Under the pieces are notes generated by a model. The model made no database searches, was not told the DNA's origin, and was given only the letters and a program-made list of their open reading frames with translations. A DNA stretch of 5,115 bases from Candidatus Cloacimonas sp. SDB. GTDB lineage: Bacteria; Cloacimonadota; Cloacimonadia; Cloacimonadales; TCS61. Below, piece after piece: positions 1 through 4,977 of this stretch. The first letter of the stretch is position 1. Each line of letters opens with the position of its first letter. The position numbers and the translations under genes are program-made. The stretch lies in the NCBI GenBank assembly GCA_001412425.1, contig LKUH01000098.1:1-5115 (forward strand), read 5' to 3'.

Positions 1-141
1 GATATCTGAAATCAAAAAAATTCACTAAAGCAATATCTTTCAGACAAAAGGAACTATCAAGATTTTTTTTCTGAAATTGGATTATAACTATTTTAATTGC
101 TCAAAATATTAATCTAAAGTAAAAACTGAATCAGTTATAAA

Positions 142-160
142 GATGATTATCATGATTATT
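142..160. promoter_or_regulatory. Fur-box-like word (weak)
   Basis: Read on the minus strand, these 19 bases match the classical 19-base Fur consensus at 14 positions by my hand count. The core contains the small palindrome ATGAT-T-ATCAT. The region is so AT-rich that a match of this quality can arise by chance. Nothing in the downstream gene concerns iron. Confidence 0.15.
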
Positions 161-171
161 TCCAAAAGCAC

Positions 172-201
172 TTTTTCAATATCTCCCGGGAAATTGAAAA
201 A
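172..201. repeat. 9-bp inverted repeat with CCCGGG in its loop
   Basis: TTTTTCAAT at 172-180 is the exact reverse complement of ATTGAAAAA at 193-201. The 12-base loop between them contains the palindrome TCCCGGGA (184-191), a GC-rich island in AT-rich surroundings. No T-run follows on the plus strand, so it is not a standard intrinsic terminator. It could be a protein-binding site or an RNA hairpin in the leader of the gene starting at 305. Confidence 0.5.
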
Positions 202-304
202 AAGTATTGTCAAAATTCATTTCTAAATAATAAGAAATTCCTTATGATGATATTATATAGTATTAAAATTTCAAATAAATACAGAAATTTGGATCTTGAA
301 AATA

Positions 305-1381
305 ATGACTAAAGAAAATATCAGTAATTCAGAGTTGGATCAGGTAAGAGAACTTATTTCAGACGCTTATAAAATGATGAATTCCAATCCTGAAAAATGC
401 ATCAAGCTCAGTCGCTCTGCTCTTAAAATCTCGCAGAAGGTCAATTATCCGGTGGGTATCGGCATGGCATATATGCATATTGGATTGGGCTATTTTCATC
501 AAAGTGACTTTTACACTGCCCATAAGAATTACATCCTGGCTGAACCATATTTTAAGGAAGAGAATTTCTGGTACGGGCTTCGAGTGACATACAATAACCT
601 GGGTCTGGTTTACAAAAACTGGAATAATTATGAAAAAGCCCTTTTCTATTTTCAGAAGAACCTGGCTTTAGAAGATCAATTTAGCGACCCTAAACTAACC
701 TCTACAATCTTAAATAACATCGGCACAATTTATATGGAATTAAAAAATTATAAAAAAGCCCTGCCGTATATAAACGAATCTCTTAATACTGCTGAAAAGA
801 TTGAGTACCTCTATATGAGTTCTGTTGCCAGCAGTAATCTTGGAAAAATCTATATTGAAATAAATGATTTTAAAAATGCTGAACTTTACCTCAGAAATTC
901 AATATCAATAAAAGAGAAGATCAATGATTATAACGGAATGTGCAGCGTGTATATTCACCTTTCATCTTTATATGAGAAATTAGAAAATTACGAGAAAGCT
1001 CTGGACCTGCTGCATACAGCCCTGCGCTTTGAACAGGTGATCCTGAACCTTCTATCCAATGCCAGAGATGCCCTGGCAGAAAAATTCGATGAGTTTGATG
1101 ATGCCAAAAAAATAATCATTCGCCTCTTTACTGAAGCAGAAAAGATCATCATCGAAGTGGAAGACAACGGTTGTGGTCTGGAGGCAGAATTCCTGCCAAA
1201 TGTTTTCGATCCTTTCTTCACCACCAAAGAGGAAAGTAAAGGCACAGGTCTGGGCTTATCCATCTGCTACGGCATCATCAGCGAAATGAACGGCAGCATC
1301 AGCCTGCGTAGTCGCAAAGGAGAATTCACCGTGGCAAGAATCGAACTGGTTGATTGCAGCCGGAAGGAGCACAAAGTTTGA
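305..1381 (+). CDS. TPR protein fused to the ATPase domain of a histidine kinase, lacking the His (DHp) domain
   Basis: The start is taken at ATG 305 (358 aa). A TTG at 296 is in frame, but the only ribosome-binding core (GGA, 291-293) is too close to it. Residues 12-243 form tetratricopeptide repeats with an exact 40-residue period: the small-residue position falls at 60, 100, 140, 180 and 220 (Gly, Gly, Gly, Gly, Ser), with a degenerate repeat before them. Such repeats normally bind protein or peptide partners. From about residue 241 the protein becomes a GHKL ATPase of sensor-kinase type: N box NLLSNARDAL (N248, N252, D255), G1 box DNGCG (287-291), F box FDPFFTTK (301-308) and G2 box GTGLG (313-317). 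No H box or dimerisation helices lie between the two parts, although kinases of this type normally carry about 60 residues there. There is no signal peptide or membrane segment, so it should be cytoplasmic. GC content rises sharply near base 990. It is probably a deletion/fusion product of a kinase that once partnered the NtrC-type regulator at 3592. The domain calls are firm; activity is doubtful. Confidence 0.85.
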   Translation: MTKENISNSELDQVRELISDAYKMMNSNPEKCIKLSRSALKISQKVNYPVGIGMAYMHIGLGYFHQSDFYTAHKNYILAEPYFKEENFWYGLRVTYNNLGLVYKNWNNYEKALFYFQKNLALEDQFSDPKLTSTILNNIGTIYMELKNYKKALPYINESLNTAEKIEYLYMSSVASSNLGKIYIEINDFKNAELYLRNSISIKEKINDYNGMCSVYIHLSSLYEKLENYEKALDLLHTALRFEQVILNLLSNARDALAEKFDEFDDAKKIIIRLFTEAEKIIIEVEDNGCGLEAEFLPNVFDPFFTTKEESKGTGLGLSICYGIISEMNGSISLRSRKGEFTVARIELVDCSRKEHKV

Positions 1382-1400
1382 TCTTATCGGATGAATTGAT

Positions 1401-1835
1401 ATGAACAATTTACAGAACAATTTGTATGGTAAAATAGCGAAGCTCATCGAAAATGCCAGAGCGCAAGTTCGCAGAAACATAAACAGCGCTTTGGTGATCA
1501 CCTACTGGCAGATCGGCAAGCTTATCGTGGAAGATGAACTGAATGGCAATTACCGCGCCGATTATGGCAAAGCAATCCTGCAATCTCTTTCCAGCCAATT
1601 GACCGAGAATTTTGGCAAAGGATTTGATGTTACAAATTTGCGGAAAATGAAACAGTTTTATGCGCTTTTCCCAAAACAAGACTCAGTGCGTCTCGAATTG
1701 ACCCGGACTCATTACCGGCATTTACTGCGAGTAGAAAAAGAACCTGTCAGAATGTGGTATGTGCAGGAAACGATCACAGAAAACTGGTCAACCAGAGCGT
1801 TGGAAAGACAGATCAACAGCTTCTATTATGAATGA
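1401..1835 (+). CDS. DUF1016 (YhcG-type) N-terminal half, truncated by in-frame TGA
   Basis: This 144-residue product matches the DUF1016 N-terminal domain: an opening helix, the ITYWQIGKLIVEDE segment (33-46), the NFGKGFDVTNLRKMKQFY segment (70-87) and the NWSTRALERQINSFYYE end (128-144). The domain accompanies a PD-(D/E)XK nuclease domain in YhcG-like proteins, which occur widely in bacterial accessory regions. Here the frame stops at TGA 1833-1835, between FYYE and LLSSQ, where relatives read FYYERLLSSQ; the nuclease half continues in the same frame. The HYR segment (104-106) is preceded by Arg102 (CGG), where the family usually has Trp (TGG). The start ATG lies 19 nt after the upstream stop with only a weak GGA-like site before it, so it may be co-transcribed with the TPR-kinase gene. 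If translated alone, it would lack all catalytic residues. Confidence 0.85.
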   Translation: MNNLQNNLYGKIAKLIENARAQVRRNINSALVITYWQIGKLIVEDELNGNYRADYGKAILQSLSSQLTENFGKGFDVTNLRKMKQFYALFPKQDSVRLELTRTHYRHLLRVEKEPVRMWYVQETITENWSTRALERQINSFYYE

Positions 1836-1838
1836 CTA

Positions 1839-2411
1839 TTGAGCAGTCAGAATAAAGAGCCGGTCATTCGAGAAGCAGAAGAAAAAACAGAAAAAACAAA
1901 TCCGCAAGATTTCTTGAAAGATCCTTATGTCTTGGAATTCCTGCAATTGCAGAACAGACCACAATATGCCGAAAACGAACTGGAATCTGCGCTTATCGAT
2001 CATCTGCAGAAATTTCTGCTGGAACTGGGCAGAGGTTTTTCTTTTGTGGCGCGACAAAAACATATCGATCTGGTTTTCTATAACTTCATCCTGAAATGCT
2101 TCGTGCTCATCGATCTGAAAAAAGGCAAACTCACTCATCAGGATATTGGACAAATGGACACCTACATCAGAATTTATGAAGATCAAATTCAGGTAAATGA
2201 CGATAATCCCACCATAGGTCTTATCTTGTGCAGCCAAAAAAATGAAGCTGTGGCTAGATACTCAATCTTATCTGAAAATAAACATCTCTTTGCCAGTAAA
2301 TATAAACTCTATCTACCCTCCGAAAAACAACTGGAAGACGAAATAAATAAAGACAGAATGTTAATCGAAAATGTTTTGATAGAAAATAAAAACAATTCCA
2401 AGAAACTATGA
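1839..2411 (+). CDS. DUF1016 (YhcG-type) PD-(D/E)XK nuclease half, separated by in-frame TGA
   Basis: This is the C-terminal nuclease half of the same gene, in the same frame. Motifs seen, counting from TTG 1839: DFLKDPYVLEFL (24-35), Glu49 in the opening helix, Asp77 in HIDLVFYN, Asp92-Leu-Lys94 in VLIDLKKGKL, HQDIGQM (100-106) and the family's ending FASKYKLYLPSEKQLEDEI. Glu, Asp and (D/E)xK are the metal-binding and catalytic set of PD-(D/E)XK enzymes. No Shine-Dalgarno sequence precedes the TTG, so independent translation is doubtful; readthrough of the TGA or no expression is more likely. Between Lys74 and His75-Ile76 the protein lacks about ten residues that relatives carry (a strand ending in FY before IDLVFY). 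This is a second lesion, next to the catalytic Asp. The last residues are Lys/Asn-rich and natural for the family. Confidence 0.8.
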   Translation: MSSQNKEPVIREAEEKTEKTNPQDFLKDPYVLEFLQLQNRPQYAENELESALIDHLQKFLLELGRGFSFVARQKHIDLVFYNFILKCFVLIDLKKGKLTHQDIGQMDTYIRIYEDQIQVNDDNPTIGLILCSQKNEAVARYSILSENKHLFASKYKLYLPSEKQLEDEINKDRMLIENVLIENKNNSKKL

Positions 2412-2465
2412 AAAATCATGTTGCTTTTAAATTATAATCGGGAAAAATTAGAATGCTCTTGAAGT

Positions 2466-2485
2466 GAAAAAGAGAAGCCTTTTTC
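2466..2485. repeat. Short hairpin between the nuclease and Bro-N genes
   Basis: GAAAAAG (2466-2472) and CTTTTTC (2479-2485) form a perfect 7-bp stem with a 6-base AGAAGC loop. The stem is mostly A-T and no long T-run follows, so termination activity would be weak. It separates the broken nuclease gene from the next gene, which has its own strong ribosome-binding site. Confidence 0.35.
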
Positions 2486-2488
2486 TGC

Positions 2489-2538
2489 TTGACGGTGATT
2501 TATAGATTTGGATTTTAAAAAATGGCTGTTCTAAGGAG
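2489..2538 (+). promoter_or_regulatory. Possible promoter and strong Shine-Dalgarno of the Bro-N gene
   Basis: TTGACG at 2489-2494 resembles a sigma-70 -35 box. The best following -10 candidates (TTTTAA or TTTAAA within 2513-2519) are poor and sit 18-19 bases away, so the promoter call is weak. The ribosome-binding site AAGGAG at 2533-2538, seven bases before ATG 2546, is canonical. It is the best of any gene here and fixes the start. Confidence 0.35.
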
Positions 2539-2545
2539 ATGAACG

Positions 2546-3367
2546 ATGGAAACAAAAATAGCAGTTTTTAAAGGCAAAGAAGTCCGCAAGACTATTCACA
2601 ATAATGAGTGGTGGTTCTCTGTATCAGATGTCGTAGAAGCGCTTACTGATAGCACTGATGTTAAACAATACCTAAAAAAAATGCGAAGTCGCGATAAAGA
2701 GCTCAATTCCAACTGGGGTACAATTTGTACCCCCCTTGAAATGAAAGCCAATGATAACAAAAATAGAAAAATCAACTGCGCCAATACAGAAGGCATTTTC
2801 CGCATTATCCAGTCTATTCCCTCACCCAAGGCAGAACCGTTCAAACGCTGGTTGGCAAAAGTGGGCTATGAACGCGTACAGGAAATTGAAGACCCGGAAT
2901 TGGCAACGAAACGATCCAGAGCGCTTTACAAAGCCAAAGGCTATCCTGATAGTTGGATCGAAAAAAGAATGCGCGGCATTGCCATTCGCGAAGAATTGAC
3001 CGATGAATGGGATGAGCGTGGAGCAGAATCACAAACAGATTACGCGATTCTGACTGCCGAAATTTCCAAAGCAACTTTTGGCATCACGCCATCCGAATAT
3101 AAAGAGTTGAAACACTTGAAAAGAGAAAACCTGCGTGATCACATGAACGATCTGGAATTGATCTTCTCCATGTTAGGCGAAGCATCCACCACCGAAATTA
3201 CCCGTAACAGAGATACTCAAGGTTTTCCTGATTTAAAAAAAGCTGCTCATGATGGCGGTAATGTGGCAGGCGTTGCCCGCAAACAACTGGAAAAAGAAAG
3301 TGGCAGGAAAGTAATTTCCCAAAAGAATTATCTGCCGAACGATGAGCAGGATGTGATCGAAGAATGA
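2546..3367 (+). CDS. Bro-N domain protein, phage antirepressor-like
   Basis: This 273-residue protein appears complete. Residues 1-110 form a Bro-N domain: an opening strand pair (IAVFKGKEVRKTIHNNEWWF), a helix (VSDVVEALTDSTDVKQYLKKM) and the closing SPKAEPFKRWLAKVGYERVQEIEDPEL segment (about 92-118). Bro-N domains bind DNA and are typical of phage antirepressors and baculovirus BRO proteins. The C-terminal half (about 120-260) carries segments recognisable in a widespread bacterial Bro-N subfamily: KGYPDSWIEKRMRGIAIREELTDEW in two adjoining pieces, AILTAEISKATFG, LKRENLRDHMNDLELIFSMLGEASTTEIT, and a Gly/Ala-rich tail ending in an acidic stretch. The HM-x-x-LEL-x-F part recalls DinD-type proteins. 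Its role in bacterial chromosomes is not established; regulation of phage or stress genes is an inference. A perfect 19-base palindrome lies inside the gene at 2715-2733. It has its own ribosome-binding site and stands 134 nt after the nuclease gene, so it is probably transcribed separately. Confidence 0.92.
   Translation: METKIAVFKGKEVRKTIHNNEWWFSVSDVVEALTDSTDVKQYLKKMRSRDKELNSNWGTICTPLEMKANDNKNRKINCANTEGIFRIIQSIPSPKAEPFKRWLAKVGYERVQEIEDPELATKRSRALYKAKGYPDSWIEKRMRGIAIREELTDEWDERGAESQTDYAILTAEISKATFGITPSEYKELKHLKRENLRDHMNDLELIFSMLGEASTTEITRNRDTQGFPDLKKAAHDGGNVAGVARKQLEKESGRKVISQKNYLPNDEQDVIEE
2715..2733. repeat. Perfect 19-nt palindrome inside the Bro-N gene
   Basis: GGGGTACAA and TTGTACCCC flank a single central T, giving a fully symmetric 9+1+9 site. 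It encodes the GTICTP segment just after the DNA-binding half of Bro-N. It could be an operator bound by the protein itself or by another dimeric regulator, or a by-product of the conserved amino acids. Confidence 0.6.
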
Positions 3368-3371
3368 ATGA

Positions 3372-3399
3372 TCAGATTTCAGAATTCAGATTTCAGAAC
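3372..3399. repeat. Four tandem copies of a heptamer TCAGAWT
   Basis: The units are TCAGATT (3372), TCAGAAT (3379), TCAGATT (3386) and TCAGAAC (3393). This is equally a 14-base tandem duplication with 13 of 14 identical. It begins five bases after the Bro-N stop codon and is non-coding. Arrays of this kind expand and contract by slippage. Confidence 0.8.
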
Positions 3400-3423
3400 G
3401 GCAATGCACCAATGACCCGGCTT

Positions 3424-3454
3424 CGTAGTGAGAGAAAAGTTAAAAGAACTACGC
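3424..3454. repeat. Inverted repeat CGTAGT/ACTACG in the spacer before the regulator gene
   Basis: CGTAGT near 3424-3429 and ACTACG near 3448-3453 are exact reverse complements, separated by about 18 mostly A-rich bases. This is a modest stem, possibly part of a small dispersed element together with the direct repeats just downstream. Confidence 0.35.
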
Positions 3455-3485
3455 CGCGACCTTCAGGAAGATGGGAGATTGGAAA

Positions 3486-3518
3486 CCTTTCGAATGGTCG
3501 AAGATCCTTCGGAATGGT
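3486..3518. repeat. Imperfect 13-nt direct repeat, spaced 20 nt
   Basis: CCTTTCGAATGGT (3486-3498) and CCTTCGGAATGGT (3506-3518) agree at 11 of 13 bases. Each copy is itself nearly palindromic around TTC/GAA. The spacing of 20 bases is about two helical turns, as expected for paired regulator sites. The segment also contains the small hairpin CGAAG-ATC-CTTCG (3499-3511). It could be a tandem operator for the NtrC-type regulator downstream, or remains of a dispersed repeat. Confidence 0.5.
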
Positions 3519-3541
3519 TTTTATGAGAGATGATTAAATAG

Positions 3542-3561
3542 CCCGGTCGTTTACGACTGGG
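3542..3561 (+). promoter_or_regulatory. Leader hairpin before the NtrC-type regulator gene
   Basis: CCCGGTCG (3542-3549) pairs with CGACTGGG (3554-3561) around a TTTA loop, giving eight pairs including one G-T wobble. It ends 30 bases before ATG 3592 and 20 bases before the ribosome-binding site AAGGA (3582-3586), so it would sit in the 5' leader without hiding the start. No T-run follows directly, so it is not a plain terminator. It may be a processing or stability element, or a copy of a dispersed hairpin. Confidence 0.5.
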
Positions 3562-3591
3562 AAAGAATTTGGCTGATAAAAAAGGAATCTT

Positions 3592-4977
3592 ATGAAAAAA
3601 TTAAATGTACTCGTCGTTGATGATGAACAAGGTTACCGAGACGAAATATCCGAATATTTAAGTGATTGCGGCTTTAGCGTCAATTCCGCCGAAAAGCCTT
3701 CGCAGGCTCTGGCAATGGTCGCTTCTCAAGCAGTGGATATTGCCATTCTCGATCTGAAGCTGCCGGAAATGAACGGCATTGATCTGATGAAGAAACTGCT
3801 GGAGACCGATCCTGAAATTGCCGTCATCATCATCAGCGGACATGGCGACATGGACAGCGTGATCGAAGCAATGCGGGAAGGTGCGATAGATTTCTTTGCC
3901 AAACCGTTCGATCTGATAGACATCCAGTATGCTATCCAGCGAACCCAAAAATATCTTGGCTTGCAAAAGCAGATCGGCAGCATCCGCAAAACCTACGAGG
4001 ACCTGCTCTGCTCGCAGCAGGCGGACGGCAGTCGTGTCATGATCGGAAACAGCGACAGCTTTCGACATATTCTGCATCTAATGAAACAGGTGGCTGCAAG
4101 TAAAAACACCGATGTACTGATCAGCGGCGAAAGCGGCACCGGCAAAGAACTGGTGGCGCGCGGCATTCATAATCTCAGTGAACGCAAATACTGCATTTTC
4201 TTCGACGTGAATTGCACAGCAGTTCCTGAAAACCTGTTTGAAAGCGAATTTTTTGGTCATGCCAGGCATGCTTTTACGGGAGCTGATGCCAGCCACAAAG
4301 GCTGGTTTGAAATGGCAAATGGTGGCACTCTTTTTCTGGATGAGATCGGCGATATGCCGGCGGCGATGCAGGGAAAACTGCTACGTGTGCTGGAAGAGCG
4401 GCAGATCCGCCCGGTCGGTTCCGCTCAGAAAATCCCCCTCGACCTCAGGATTATCGCTTCCACCAACAGGGATTTGCCGGAACTGGTGAAAACCAATCAT
4501 TTTCGACAGGATCTGTTTTACCGTCTGAATAAATTCAACATCCACATTCCGCCGCTGCGGGAAAGGACGGAGGATATTATTCCTCTGCTCGATCATTACA
4601 ATCACCAATTCAGCCTGGCTATGAAAAAACCACTGAAACCGATTTCGGAAAAAACGCAGCAAACCTTGCGAAATTACCGTTTCCCAGGCAATGTGCGGGA
4701 ATTGAAAAATCTGGTGGAAAAAGCAGTTATACTGGCAAATCCGGCAGATAAATATCTGAAGATCAAGCAGCTGAATAGTTCATTCGATTGCCATGATCAT
4801 AAACTCAAACTGGCAGATTCCGACGTTCTTTCCCTGAATCAATTGGAAGAGATGGAAAAAGAACTGATCCGTTGCGCTTTGCAGAAAGCAAAAAATAATA
4901 AAACCAGAGCGGCTGAGCTCCTGCAGATCACACGCACAAGTTTGAATCGAAAGATAAAGAAACATAATTTGATATGA
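3592..4977 (+). CDS. NtrC-family response regulator: REC, sigma-54 AAA+, Fis-type HTH
   Basis: This 461-residue protein is full length for the class. The receiver domain (1-120) has the acidic pair D10/D11, phosphoacceptor D54, S82 and K104. The AAA+ sigma-54 activator domain (about 150-385) has Walker A GESGTGKE (179-186), Walker B GGTLFLDE (244-251, D250/E251), sensor I STN (290-292), arginine-finger region FRQDLFYRLN (304-313, R305/R311) and sensor II GNVREL (366-371, R369). The Fis-like helix-turn-helix is at about 420-458 (NKTRAAELLQITRTSLNRKIKKH). Such proteins use ATP to remodel sigma-54 RNA polymerase after phosphorylation by a partner kinase. The loop contacting sigma-54, normally GAFTGA, reads HAFTGA (226-231): His226 (CAT) replaces the first Gly, while the key Phe-Thr pair is kept. 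Start: AAGGA at 3582-3586, five bases before ATG. The likely former partner is the kinase ATPase fragment at about 1030-1381, from which it is separated by two accessory genes. Its target genes are not visible here. Confidence 0.97.
   Translation: MKKLNVLVVDDEQGYRDEISEYLSDCGFSVNSAEKPSQALAMVASQAVDIAILDLKLPEMNGIDLMKKLLETDPEIAVIIISGHGDMDSVIEAMREGAIDFFAKPFDLIDIQYAIQRTQKYLGLQKQIGSIRKTYEDLLCSQQADGSRVMIGNSDSFRHILHLMKQVAASKNTDVLISGESGTGKELVARGIHNLSERKYCIFFDVNCTAVPENLFESEFFGHARHAFTGADASHKGWFEMANGGTLFLDEIGDMPAAMQGKLLRVLEERQIRPVGSAQKIPLDLRIIASTNRDLPELVKTNHFRQDLFYRLNKFNIHIPPLRERTEDIIPLLDHYNHQFSLAMKKPLKPISEKTQQTLRNYRFPGNVRELKNLVEKAVILANPADKYLKIKQLNSSFDCHDHKLKLADSDVLSLNQLEEMEKELIRCALQKAKNNKTRAAELLQITRTSLNRKIKKHNLI

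Larger units (their letters stand above)
1..304. other. AT-rich non-coding leader upstream of the TPR-kinase gene
   Basis: No convincing reading frame is seen on either strand in this stretch, which is very rich in A and T. It holds a 9-bp inverted repeat at 172-201, a Fur-box-like word at 142-160 and several short TCTGAAA/TTTCAGA words (5-12, 38-44, 70-77) that may be chance in such biased sequence. A -10-like TATAGT lies at 256-261, but no good -35 sits at the right distance. A weak ribosome-binding core GGA at 291-293 precedes the ATG at 305. The stretch probably carries the promoter and leader of the downstream gene, but no single promoter can be assigned with confidence. Confidence 0.5.
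1401..2411 (+). pseudogene. Full DUF1016/YhcG-like nuclease gene with nonsense codon and small deletion
   Basis: Joined across the TGA at 1833-1835, the two halves give 336 positions in one continuous frame, close to the usual family length and covering both domains end to end. Three departures from the family pattern are visible: CGG for an expected TGG at 1704-1706, TGA for an expected CGA-type Arg codon at 1833, and an in-frame loss of about 30 nt near 2060-2063. There is no frameshift, so decay would be recent. The family expectation comes from recalled family patterns, not from an alignment. Confidence 0.7.

Noticed and set aside
1833..1849. Selenocysteine insertion at the in-frame TGA, because a small stem includes it
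   Set aside because: The family residue expected here is Arg, not Cys or Sec, and the 5-bp stem is too small for a bacterial SECIS element.
2522..2542. Six-codon leader peptide (ATG 2522 to TGA 2540) overlapping the Bro-N ribosome-binding site
   Set aside because: It has no ribosome-binding site of its own and is short enough to be chance.
3368..3415. Fifteen-codon frame starting with ATG directly after the Bro-N stop
   Set aside because: It is made largely of the heptamer tandem repeat and has no recognisable content.
3428..3526. Small gene of 32 codons starting at GTG
   Set aside because: There is no Shine-Dalgarno sequence, and its second half consists of direct repeats and a hairpin. 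It is mentioned only as a possibility within the operator-like finding.
3424..3561. CRISPR-like repeat array in the spacer
   Set aside because: Only two imperfect 13-mers are present, with no regular repeat-spacer pattern.
1379..4977. All genes end in TGA, and one TGA interrupts a gene, hinting at a code in which TGA is read as an amino acid
   Set aside because: The frames end at natural family C-termini at 2411, 3367 and 4977, and what follows those stops is not protein-like. TGA therefore acts as a stop here.
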